A DNA stretch of 10,859 nucleotides, taken from Polaribacter sp. (GTDB lineage: Bacteria; Bacteroidota; Bacteroidia; Flavobacteriales; Flavobacteriaceae). The notes under the pieces are model-generated. The model saw only the letters and a program-made list of their open reading frames with translations. It had not been told where the DNA came from and searched no databases. The stretch spans positions 1 to 10,859 of the forward strand of contig DPRC01000024.1 in assembly GCA_003537695.1 (NCBI GenBank). The letters are read 5' to 3'. The position numbers and the translations under genes are program-made. This document shows, one piece after another, positions 1-7,062 of this stretch; position 1 is the stretch's first letter; every line of letters starts with the position of its first letter.

Positions 1-545
1 TCTAAAATTCCATCTACAAAAGGACTTTCAAATGTTGATGCGCGCAATGCTCCTGTAGTGACAAAAAATGAAATCCCTATAATGAGTAATAAAATAAGGA
101 CAATTATTGGCGTTAAAAAGCTACCTATTAAACTGATAATTCTAGAACGGTTTACGGCAAATAAAAAAACCAGAAAGAAATATAGAATACTTGTTAAAAT
201 TGGGGGCGTATCAAAAAATGGTTGAATTGCCATTTCGTGGGTTACTGCTGCAGTTCTTGGAGATGGAATTGCGACTGCGATTCCATAAATTAAAAAACAA
301 AATATGCGACTAAAGGTAGGAGATACTTTTTTTCCGAAATCATACAAAGTTCCCTGCAGCTTTGCATGTGCAAAAATTGCAAGAATAGGGATGATAATCG
401 CTGTTGCTATAAAACCCAAAACTACAATCCACCAATCTACCCCAGCTTTCAGCCCAAGAGTTGGTGGTAAAATCAAATTTCCCGCACCAAAAAAAAGGGA
501 GAATAATGCAAACCCAGCAATCCAAATATCTTTTTTTTTATTCAA
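1..545 (-). CDS. brnQ: Branched-chain amino acid carrier, BrnQ/LIVCS family (N-terminal part, cut by window edge)
   Basis: This is the N-terminal 181 residues of a cation-coupled carrier expected to import leucine, isoleucine and valine across the inner membrane; the family is about 430 residues long, so the C-terminal half lies outside the window. Residues 8-28 carry the LIVCS signature around FSLFFGAGNLILPP, and residues 93-98 read IPSPRT. The last visible residues, around FVDGIL, match the family's F-x-x-G-x-x-E-G region. Hydrophobic segments are visible at about 8-28, 38-59, 81-94, 115-132 and 140-162. The start is a TTG codon at 545-543: an in-frame stop lies six codons upstream and no ATG or GTG falls between. 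It begins two bases after the stop of the serine hydrolase gene, so the two are almost certainly co-transcribed. A run of nine A's (531-539 on the complementary strand) encodes Lys3-5. Family assignment is secure; exact substrate is inferred. Confidence 0.92.
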   Translation of the reverse strand, partial: MNKKKDIWIAGFALFSLFFGAGNLILPPTLGLKAGVDWWIVVLGFIATAIIIPILAIFAHAKLQGTLYDFGKKVSPTFSRIFCFLIYGIAVAIPSPRTAAVTHEMAIQPFFDTPPILTSILYFFLVFLFAVNRSRIISLIGSFLTPIIVLILLLIIGISFFVTTGALRASTFESPFVDGIL

Positions 546-547
546 GA

Positions 548-2116
548 TTACTCTCGTTTTTTAAGCGCTAAATCGTGAAAGTCGAAGCTAAAATCAGTAA
601 TAGGAGCAATGTATTTCATTTTTGCGCTACTTGCGCTTCCTTTTTCATCAAAAGTAAAATTAATAAACACGTCCGCATCAAAACTTCTGTTTTCCCACTT
701 TACAACCGCTGTTGTTGCACTGTAAGGTAACAATTCTCCTATCAAATCCACGGAACGCATGCATTTTATCATGTATTTATTTCCTTCGAAAGAAATCACG
801 ACATCTCCAAACCAGCGATCGGTATACGTGCCAACTATTTGAGACGGTTTTAAGCTGTTTTTAGTCTTTTTTACATCAGCAACCTGACCAAATACAGCCG
901 CCTTTATACTGTCATTAAATTGCAAATAACGCCTGTTTTTATCCCCATACTTTTTTAACCAATTCCGATTTGTATATCCTAAATAGGCGTCTTTTATCGA
1001 GTTTGTAATCGTATTAAATGCATTGCCGTTCATCTGATTGGTCAATACAACAATTCCTAACGCTAACTCAGGAATCATTGTAAACTGGGTAACGGTGCCT
1101 AATAACCCCCCCGTATGATATACTTGTTTGTATCCCCCTTTTACATCTGTTAAAAACCAACCCAAGCCATAGCCTTTAAAATTTGAGCTATAGGCGTTAT
1201 TTACATCTACTTTAAGTGGTGTCTGTAACTGCCATAGTTCCTGAAACTGCCGCTTGCTTAGCAACCTTTCTCCTTTAGATGTAATGGCATCGTTCATTAA
1301 AAATTTTGCCCAAATAAGCATGTCTTTTACATTACTAACAATACCTCCTGCTGCGTTTGCTGTTGGACTCCAGTCGTGCGGGATTTGCACTACTTTCCCT
1401 TCAGTTCTTGTATGTGCAGCTATTATATTCGTTTTGTTTGTCACTCTATTGTAAGATGCTTTACTGACCGTCATTCCAACAGGACGCATTATTTTTGTTT
1501 CCACAAATTCCTCCCAAGAAAGTCCACTAACCCGCTTTAAAACTTCCCCAGCAATAATAAACATGTTGTTGTTATAGGTGAATTCACTTCTAAAGGAGCT
1601 TTTAGGTTTTAAATATTTTACATTCTGAATTACATCTGCCACTTTAAAATCGTTCCCCTCAGGGAAAAACATTAAATCTCCAGCGCCCAAGCTCATTCCA
1701 CTTCTGTGTGTAACTAAGTCTCTTATGGTAAACTGGGCTGTAACCCAAGAATCGTACAACTGAAACTCGGGAATATGTGTTCGAACTTTATCATTCCAAT
1801 TTAGTTTCCCTTCGTCTATCAGCATCGCTAAAGCGAAACAGGTAAATCCTTTACTATTAGAAGCAACCCCTACCAAAGTATTTGCATTCATATCCTTTTT
1901 ATTCAAAAGAGAACGAACGCCATACCCCTTTGCATACACGACTTTTCCATCTTTTAAAATACCTACAGAAATTCCAGGAACATCAAAAGTCTTTAAGGTT
2001 GCCTCAATTAAATTGTCTAGTTTTTTTTCTTCGATTTGCGCACTACTGTTTGCTGTTGAGAAACAAGCAAGAATACATATACTAAGGGAGTAGGCAGCAA
2101 CATTTAATTTGAACAT
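548..2116 (-). CDS. Secreted serine hydrolase, class C beta-lactamase fold with C-terminal DUF3471-like domain
   Basis: This 522-residue exported hydrolase belongs to the beta-lactamase / penicillin-binding-protein-like family (PF00144), which includes D-aminopeptidases, esterases and AmpC-like enzymes. The catalytic set is visible: SxxK at Ser86-Asn-Ser-Lys89, YxN at Tyr181-Asn-Asn183, and the KTG-equivalent His334-Thr-Gly336. After the hydrolase domain (about 28-385) comes a roughly 120-residue C-terminal domain resembling DUF3471. The ATG at 2116 is preferred over TTG codons further upstream because it opens directly on a signal peptide, with a likely cleavage after SSA at about residue 26. 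ILAC at residues 15-18 could alternatively act as a lipobox. A near-match -7 box (TATATTTC, 2146-2139) lies about 22 bases upstream. The gene runs directly into the BrnQ gene, which hints at a role in extracellular peptide or amino acid salvage, but substrate cannot be read from sequence. A true beta-lactamase role is not supported. Confidence 0.9.
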   Translation of the reverse strand: MFKLNVAAYSLSICILACFSTANSSAQIEEKKLDNLIEATLKTFDVPGISVGILKDGKVVYAKGYGVRSLLNKKDMNANTLVGVASNSKGFTCFALAMLIDEGKLNWNDKVRTHIPEFQLYDSWVTAQFTIRDLVTHRSGMSLGAGDLMFFPEGNDFKVADVIQNVKYLKPKSSFRSEFTYNNNMFIIAGEVLKRVSGLSWEEFVETKIMRPVGMTVSKASYNRVTNKTNIIAAHTRTEGKVVQIPHDWSPTANAAGGIVSNVKDMLIWAKFLMNDAITSKGERLLSKRQFQELWQLQTPLKVDVNNAYSSNFKGYGLGWFLTDVKGGYKQVYHTGGLLGTVTQFTMIPELALGIVVLTNQMNGNAFNTITNSIKDAYLGYTNRNWLKKYGDKNRRYLQFNDSIKAAVFGQVADVKKTKNSLKPSQIVGTYTDRWFGDVVISFEGNKYMIKCMRSVDLIGELLPYSATTAVVKWENRSFDADVFINFTFDEKGSASSAKMKYIAPITDFSFDFHDLALKKRE

Positions 2117-2148
2117 GTTTTGGGTCGTTTTTATACTTGAAATATACA

Positions 2149-2156
2149 TATTTTTG
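2149..2156 (+). promoter_or_regulatory. Bacteroidota -7 promoter box (TATTTTTG) of the alpha/beta hydrolase gene
   Basis: The sequence is an exact match to the Bacteroidota -7 consensus TAnnTTTG. It ends only four bases before the ATG at 2161, so the transcript would begin at or next to the start codon (leaderless). No convincing TTTG -33 element is seen at the expected spacing. Confidence 0.5.
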
Positions 2157-2160
2157 TAGG

Positions 2161-2946
2161 ATGCAAAAATCAATAACTTTTAAAAACGCAAACATTTCAT
2201 TTTCTGACACTGGAAAAGGAAGTGTTGTTGTTTTAATTCATGGATTTTTAGAGAATGCTACCATGTGGAAAAACGTGGCTCCAGAGATTTCTAAAAGGAA
2301 CAGAGTAATTGCTATTGATTTATTAGGACATGGAAAAACGGACTGTTTGGGCTATGTGCATACCATGGAATTATTTGCAGAAACAATTGCAGTGGTTTTA
2401 AAAGAATTGAGAATTCGCAAGTGTACTTTAATTGGGCACTCTTTGGGTGGTTATATTGCCTTGGCTTTTGCAGAAAAACACCCACAAAAAATAAAAGGAT
2501 TGTGCTTAATGAATGCTACTTCAAATGAAGATACCGCAGAACGCAAAGCGTTGCGTTTGCGTGCCAACAAAATGATTGCCAATAACTTTACAAATATGGT
2601 ACGCATGTCTTTTGCGAATTTATTTGACCCAAAAAGTAAAACTATTTTTAAAGAGGAAATAGAATTGGCCATTTCTGAAGCTTTACAAACACCTATGCAA
2701 GGTTATATTGCTGCACAAGAAGGCATGCGATTGCGCATCAACAGAAACCGCGTTTTAACTGAAAATAGTTTTAATAAATTATTAATTATTGGCAAAAAAG
2801 ACCCTGTTTTAGATTTTGAAACTTCTTTGATTGAGGCTGAAAAAACAAACTCAAAAGTTGTTGTCTTCCCAAACGGACATATGGGCCATATTGAAAATAA
2901 ATTAGCCCTACAGAACGCTTTAGCTGTTTTTTTAAAAAACTGTTAA
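2161..2946 (+). CDS. Alpha/beta fold hydrolase
   Basis: This is a 261-residue cytoplasmic alpha/beta hydrolase (Abhydrolase_1/6 type); no signal peptide is present. The core motifs are complete: the oxyanion-loop HGF at His27-Gly28-Phe29, a GHGKT turn after strand 4 (Gly56-Thr60), the nucleophile elbow GHSLGG with Ser94, the acid Asp214 in GKKDPVL, and the catalytic His240 in NGHMGHIE. The region of about 120-200 is the mobile cap. The length is typical for the family. The substrate (ester, thioester, C-C bond or other) cannot be assigned. The ATG at 2161 is chosen over the in-frame TTG at 2137, because the latter adds residues unlike the family and would overlap the -7 box. The gene is monocistronic: it is divergent from the serine hydrolase and convergent with thiL across a shared terminator. 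Confidence 0.92.
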   Translation: MQKSITFKNANISFSDTGKGSVVVLIHGFLENATMWKNVAPEISKRNRVIAIDLLGHGKTDCLGYVHTMELFAETIAVVLKELRIRKCTLIGHSLGGYIALAFAEKHPQKIKGLCLMNATSNEDTAERKALRLRANKMIANNFTNMVRMSFANLFDPKSKTIFKEEIELAISEALQTPMQGYIAAQEGMRLRINRNRVLTENSFNKLLIIGKKDPVLDFETSLIEAEKTNSKVVVFPNGHMGHIENKLALQNALAVFLKNC

Positions 2947-3027
2947 GCCTATCTACTCTAAAAAAAAGTTTCAACTGATGCAACTTGTATTAAAGAATAT
3001 AAATTAGGTAAAAAAAAGTCTAAAAAC

Positions 3028-3059
3028 AAAAAGCGCAAAATTTTAAATTTGCGCTTTTT
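3028..3059. terminator. Bidirectional Rho-independent terminator between the hydrolase gene and thiL
   Basis: A perfect 12-bp stem (AAAAAGCGCAAA at 3028-3039 pairing with TTTGCGCTTTTT at 3048-3059) encloses an 8-base loop. The GCGC core is flanked by an A-run on the left and a T-run on the right, so a U-tract follows the hairpin on either strand. It sits between convergent genes ending at 2946 (plus) and 3080 (minus), as expected for a shared terminator. Confidence 0.85.
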
Positions 3060-3079
3060 TAAATCTTCCCTTCTCCTTT

Positions 3080-4129
3080 TTAAACTTCTTTAGTCGTATT
3101 CCAGCCCTGTGCTTTCAATTCAATTTCTTGACTGGCCCTGGTAACTAAATTTAATCCTTGGTTTTCTGCAGTTATATGTCCTATGATAGAAAAATTAGGG
3201 TTTCCTTTTATCTTTTCAAAATCTGCGATTGGCACAGTAAATAGCAACTCATAATCTTCTCCACCACTTAAAGCAATCATTGTAGAATCTAACTCAAATT
3301 CTTCACAAGCAGAAATTACTTGTGGATCTAAGGGTAATTTCTCTTCGTAAATTTTACACCCCACTTTAGACTGCGAACAAATATGCATCAACTCTGACGA
3401 AAGTCCATCAGAAATATCAATCATTGCCGTTGGCCTTACTTCCATCCCCTTTAATAAGCTCGCAACATCTTTACGTGCTTCCGGTTTTAGTTGGCGCTCT
3501 ATTAAATACGTATAATTTTCTAAGTCTGGTTGATTATTGGGATCTACTTGAAAAACTTGTTTTTCTCTTTCTAAAACTTGTAATCCCAAATAAGCAGCTC
3601 CTAAATCTCCAGAAACCACTACCAAATCAGTTTCCTTTGCACCATTCCTATACACAACATCTTCTTTTTCTGCTTTTCCAATTGCAGTCACAGAAATTAA
3701 TATTCCTTTCGTAGAGGAGGTTGTGTCCCCCCCAACTAAATCAACCTTATACGTTTCACAGGCCAATTGAATCCCCGCATATAGCTCTTCAATTGCCTCT
3801 AAAGGAAAACGGTTAGACACCGCAATTGATACTGTAATTTGCTCTGCAACACCATTCATTGCGTATACATCAGAGAGGTTCACCATAACTGCTTTATACC
3901 CTAAATGCTTCAGTGGCATATAACTTAAATTAAAATGAACACCTTCTATTAACAAATCGGTAGTAACTAGTGTTTGTTTTTCAGAAGCCGCTAAAACCGC
4001 GGAATCATCTCCAATTGCTTTTACTGTTGACGAATTTTCAATCTTAAAATATTGTGTAATATGATTTATCAAACCAAATTCCCCAAGATCCGCTAAGGAT
4101 GTTTTTTGTGTATTTTTATCTTCTAACAT
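3080..4129 (-). CDS. thiL: Thiamine-monophosphate kinase
   Basis: ThiL phosphorylates thiamine monophosphate with ATP to give thiamine diphosphate, the last step of cofactor synthesis, in the cytoplasm. The 349-residue protein has every diagnostic block of the AIRS/ThiL fold in order: GDDSAV (40-45) binding Mg-ATP; TTDLLIEGVHF (56-66); NLSDVYAMNG with its metal-binding Asp; GGDTTSS; the second-domain block MIDISDGLSSEL; and SGGEDYELLFTV near the C-terminus. The N-terminal LADLGEFGLI is the usual Bacteroidota form. The length is slightly above the enterobacterial enzyme but normal here. The ATG at 4129 is supported by the N-terminal match and by a perfect -7 box just upstream. No thiamine-diphosphate riboswitch is visible: the box leaves essentially no leader. 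The gene stands alone, with no other thi genes in the window. Confidence 0.97.
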   Translation of the reverse strand: MLEDKNTQKTSLADLGEFGLINHITQYFKIENSSTVKAIGDDSAVLAASEKQTLVTTDLLIEGVHFNLSYMPLKHLGYKAVMVNLSDVYAMNGVAEQITVSIAVSNRFPLEAIEELYAGIQLACETYKVDLVGGDTTSSTKGILISVTAIGKAEKEDVVYRNGAKETDLVVVSGDLGAAYLGLQVLEREKQVFQVDPNNQPDLENYTYLIERQLKPEARKDVASLLKGMEVRPTAMIDISDGLSSELMHICSQSKVGCKIYEEKLPLDPQVISACEEFELDSTMIALSGGEDYELLFTVPIADFEKIKGNPNFSIIGHITAENQGLNLVTRASQEIELKAQGWNTTKEV

Positions 4130-4133
4130 CTTG

Positions 4134-4141
4134 CAAAGATA
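4134..4141 (-). promoter_or_regulatory. Bacteroidota -7 promoter box (TATCTTTG) of thiL
   Basis: Read on the minus strand, this is an exact TAnnTTTG match. Only four bases separate it from the thiL ATG, the same spacing as at the alpha/beta hydrolase gene, which predicts a leaderless or nearly leaderless message. No clear -33 TTTG is seen; TTCTG at 4165-4161 is the best weak candidate. Confidence 0.55.
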
Positions 4142-4204
4142 GGTACATTATTGAAGGTTACAGAATACATTTAACAGAGATCTATATTAGTCGGTTTTTT
4201 TTTG

Positions 4205-4212
4205 TAGGTTTG
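4205..4212 (+). promoter_or_regulatory. Bacteroidota -7 promoter box (TAGGTTTG) of the four-gene export / MbnP-MbnH cluster
   Basis: An exact TAnnTTTG match lies 20 bases upstream of the ATG at 4233, giving a short leader without a purine-rich Shine-Dalgarno site. A run of nine T's (4195-4203) sits directly upstream. No strong -33 element is visible. It is the best candidate promoter for the cluster 4233-8882. Confidence 0.5.
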
Positions 4213-4232
4213 GTATAAATCCCCAACTTATT

Positions 4233-5663
4233 ATGAAAAAAAGTTTCCTATTTTTATTTTTATTGACACAAACACTACTCGCTCAAACCCCCTGTGAAAA
4301 CGGTTTAGCTGGAGAATACCCTTGTAATGATTACGATTTAATGTCAAACATCCCTAACGAAACTCTTGGCAATATTACCACGGAAAGTAACGATTGCTGG
4401 GGATGGACCGATCCCGAAACACAAAAAGAATATGCTCTAGTGGGCATAAACAGTGGCATTGTTTTCATTGATATTAGCGACCCTATCACACCCGTCATTG
4501 TTGGAACACTTAACACAACTACGGTAAGTAGTCTTTGGAGGGACGTAAAGGTCTATAACTCTCATGCTTTTATTGTTAGTGAAGCCAATGCGCACGGCAT
4601 GCAGGTTTTTGATTTAAAACGACTAAGAACCTCTTCAAACCTTCCTTTAACTTATACAGCAGACACCATTTTTACAGGATTTGGAAGTGCACATAATATT
4701 GTAATTAATGAAGACAGTGGCTATGCATACATTGTGGGAGCGGCCAGAAACTCAACTTACGGTGGTGGCCCTATTTTTATAAATATTCAAAACCCTATCA
4801 GCCCTGTTATTGAAGGTGGTTTTGCGGCTGGAGGTTACTCCCATGACGCACAAGTAATTACCTACAACGGTCCAGACACAGATTATACCGGTAAGGAAAT
4901 TCTTATTGGAAGTAATGAAGATGAAATTGTAATTGCAGACGTAACCGATAAAACAAACCCAACAGTAATCGCTACCATCAGTTATTCTAATGTTGAATAT
5001 GCCCACCAAGGTTGGTTTACTGAAGATTTAAAATATTTTATTTTAGGCGATGAACTGGATGAATTACGAATAGGAAACAATGCAAGAACAATTGTTTTTG
5101 ACTTTACAGATTTAGACAACCCTTTGTACCACTTCGACTACTTTGGCGCTACGGCAGCTATTGATCATAACGGATATGTAAAAGACAATATCTACTACCA
5201 AGCAAACTATACGGCTGGTGTACGAATGATTGATATATCAAATACAGAAAATAAGGTTTTTTCAGAAATTGGTTTTTTTGATACCTACCCAAACAATAAT
5301 AACACCGCATTTAACGGTGTTTGGAACGTATACCCTTATTTTCCTAGTGGGAACATTATTATTAGTGATATCGACAATGGTTTTTTTGTTATTCGAAAAA
5401 GTGGCACTTTAAATGTAGCACCTAAAACTGCAGGAGTGAATTTCTCTCTTTTCCCAAACCCTGCAAATTCGCAAACTACGATAAGAACAGCGAACAAAGA
5501 GACCATAAAAAATATCAAAATCTATTCCATATTAGGAAAAAAAATAATTGATATAAAAAACATCAATAAGCCACAGTACGTCTTAAAAACAGAATCTTTA
5601 GAAAAAGGAATGTACCTTCTCAAAATCAATGGAAAATTGACTAAAAAGTTTATTGTTGAATAA
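4233..5663 (+). CDS. Secreted choice-of-anchor B / LVIVD-repeat beta-propeller protein with T9SS sorting domain
   Basis: This is a 476-residue exported protein with a signal peptide at residues 1-18 (cleavage near LLAQ). The body (about 20-395) matches the choice-of-anchor B family built from LVIVD-type repeats. Repeating I-x-I-x-D-I-x-(D/N)-P units are visible, for example IVFIDISDPITPVIVG and FINIQNPISPVIEG. Roughly equivalent blade positions recur every 45-54 residues: Trp57, Trp102, His154, His204, His258, His312 and Trp364, consistent with a seven-bladed propeller. From about residue 402 a T9SS type A sorting domain begins with FSLFPNPAN and ends with GMYLLKINGKLTKKFIVE, so the protein should cross the outer membrane through the T9SS and be anchored or released. 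The molecular function of this family is not established. It lies at the head of a plus-strand cluster with an MbnP-MbnH pair, suggesting an accessory surface role. Confidence 0.9.
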   Translation: MKKSFLFLFLLTQTLLAQTPCENGLAGEYPCNDYDLMSNIPNETLGNITTESNDCWGWTDPETQKEYALVGINSGIVFIDISDPITPVIVGTLNTTTVSSLWRDVKVYNSHAFIVSEANAHGMQVFDLKRLRTSSNLPLTYTADTIFTGFGSAHNIVINEDSGYAYIVGAARNSTYGGGPIFINIQNPISPVIEGGFAAGGYSHDAQVITYNGPDTDYTGKEILIGSNEDEIVIADVTDKTNPTVIATISYSNVEYAHQGWFTEDLKYFILGDELDELRIGNNARTIVFDFTDLDNPLYHFDYFGATAAIDHNGYVKDNIYYQANYTAGVRMIDISNTENKVFSEIGFFDTYPNNNNTAFNGVWNVYPYFPSGNIIISDIDNGFFVIRKSGTLNVAPKTAGVNFSLFPNPANSQTTIRTANKETIKNIKIYSILGKKIIDIKNINKPQYVLKTESLEKGMYLLKINGKLTKKFIVE

Positions 5664-5733
5664 AGCTCTGTCATAATTAATTTTATGAATGATAGTTTTT
5701 TTGTGATTAAAAAAAAGTCAACCCTAAAAATAG

Positions 5734-7062
5734 ATGTCAAAATATCTCCCTTTACTTTGCTTTTTTATTCTTTTTAACTGCTCTAAAAAAGATGTTTTTA
5801 CTGCTCCTGAAGTACTTGAAGTCATCAATGAAATAGACTTTGTAAAAACTTTTGGTGGTAGTAAAAATGATGCGCTTTATTCCGTAAAAGGAACAACGGA
5901 CGGCGGTTATGTTACAGCTGGTTTTACGCAAAGCAACGATTTTGATCTTGCTACAAAAACCAATGATTCCTTTGATTTTTTAATCTCAAAGTTTAATGCA
6001 GAGAACCACTTAGAGTGGCAAAAAACTTTTGGAGGTTCGGAAGATGACAGGGCATCGGACATCGTGCAAACTTTAGGTGGAAATTTTGTGGTTTTAGGAT
6101 ACAGTAAAAGTTCAGACGGAAATGTTTCAGAAAATGCAGGAAGTAAGGATTTTTGGTTGTTAAAAATTTCTTCTGAAGGAAATTTTCTTTGGGAAAAAAC
6201 CTTTGGGTTTTCTGGTGCAGATTTGGGAACCGCGTTACTAGAAACAAATGACGGTGGCTTTTTTATCACTGGTGTTCTAGACGTTTCTAGTTCTGATGGA
6301 CAAGGGAATTCGAAATCAAATAAAGTAAAACACGCTGGTGGCGACTATTGGGCCATAAAAACAGACCATAGTGGTGCCTTAGAATGGAGTCGATTTTTTG
6401 GAGGCTCCTTCTCAGAAATACCTACTGGTGTAATAGAAACTACTCAAGATAATTTTATAATTGCAGGTTCATCAGACAGCAACGACTTTAATATTTCTGA
6501 AAATAAAGGAGCTTACGACTTTTGGATAACTAAAATAAGCCCTGCGGGAGACTTGCTTTTAGAAAAAAGTTTTGGAGGGTCTGGAATTGACCAAGCAAAA
6601 GCAATTACAGCAACCAATGATGGTAATTTCATTGCTGTTGGAGATACCAGAAGTGCAGACATCGATGTAGCATTAAACAGTGGTGCTGCAGATGTTTGGA
6701 TTGTGAAGTTCTCTTCGGAAGGAACCTTAATTTGGGAAAAAACAATTGGAGGGTCTAGCTTTGACGTTGCAAGAGCTATTTATAAAACACAGGACAACGG
6801 TTTTCTAATCGCAGGAAGCTCCAGAAGCCTTGATAATGGTTTTGAAAATAAAGGTCAAAATGATGCCTTAATTTTAAAAATTGATAAAAACGGAAACCTG
6901 CTGTGGCAAAAAACAGTTGGTGGTTCAGAAATAGACTTTTTATATGATATTGCAGAGCTAAACAACAAATCGATTATTGCCGTTGGTGAAAGTAGTAGTT
7001 CGGATCAAGATATCTCTGAAAATAAGGGGTTTTCAGACGCATTAATCATTCAGCTTAAATGA
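5734..7062 (+). CDS. Predicted lipoprotein of seven tandem beta-propeller-like repeats
   Basis: This 442-residue lipoprotein has a hydrophobic signal ending in ILFNC, with Cys16 the predicted lipidated residue. The mature protein is almost entirely seven repeats beginning at residues 38, 97, 155, 220, 278, 336 and 393. Each runs K-x-(F/I/V)-G-G-S, then a D-G-G-(Y/F)-(I/V)-x-x-G strand, then an acidic segment ending in (D/A)-x-W-(I/L)-x-K-(I/F), then a G-x-(L/I)-x-W turn. Seven units suggest a seven-bladed propeller. The function is unknown; such repeats are common in surface proteins of Bacteroidota. It begins 70 bases after the preceding secreted propeller gene and its stop overlaps the MbnP-family start (ATGA, 7059-7062), so translation of the two is coupled. 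No catalytic motif or T9SS tail is present, so retention is probably by the lipid anchor. Confidence 0.85.
   Translation: MSKYLPLLCFFILFNCSKKDVFTAPEVLEVINEIDFVKTFGGSKNDALYSVKGTTDGGYVTAGFTQSNDFDLATKTNDSFDFLISKFNAENHLEWQKTFGGSEDDRASDIVQTLGGNFVVLGYSKSSDGNVSENAGSKDFWLLKISSEGNFLWEKTFGFSGADLGTALLETNDGGFFITGVLDVSSSDGQGNSKSNKVKHAGGDYWAIKTDHSGALEWSRFFGGSFSEIPTGVIETTQDNFIIAGSSDSNDFNISENKGAYDFWITKISPAGDLLLEKSFGGSGIDQAKAITATNDGNFIAVGDTRSADIDVALNSGAADVWIVKFSSEGTLIWEKTIGGSSFDVARAIYKTQDNGFLIAGSSRSLDNGFENKGQNDALILKIDKNGNLLWQKTVGGSEIDFLYDIAELNNKSIIAVGESSSSDQDISENKGFSDALIIQLK
5845..7059 (+). repeat. Seven tandem ~58-residue coding repeats
   Basis: The coding region holds seven degenerate units of about 174 bases each (spacings 59, 58, 65, 58, 58 and 57 residues). 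The third is expanded by an extra Ser/Asn/Lys-rich loop (about residues 184-200). Similarity is at protein level; no long exact DNA repeat is evident, so the array is old rather than recently amplified. Confidence 0.85.

Noticed and set aside
548..2116. Reading the serine hydrolase as an antibiotic-resistance class C beta-lactamase.
   Set aside because: It has the shared fold and SxxK/YxN motifs, but KTG is replaced by HTG and it carries an extra C-terminal domain typical of peptidase/esterase-like relatives.
4130..4204. Thiamine-diphosphate riboswitch upstream of thiL.
   Set aside because: The promoter box is only four bases from the ATG, so there is no leader, and no conserved THI-box sequence is visible.
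5664..5733. Possible internal terminator or promoter between the two propeller genes (TCATAA-TTAATT-TTATGA and TAG followed by a T-run).
   Set aside because: The 6-bp stem is pure AT except one C-G pair and the T-run is displaced by 9 bases. The TAGTTTTT stretch lacks the final G of the -7 consensus at the right spacing.
5907..6269. Long minus-strand open frames (120 and 84 codons) inside the seven-repeat lipoprotein gene.
   Set aside because: They are antisense shadows of a strongly patterned repeat gene, with no recognisable domain or start context.
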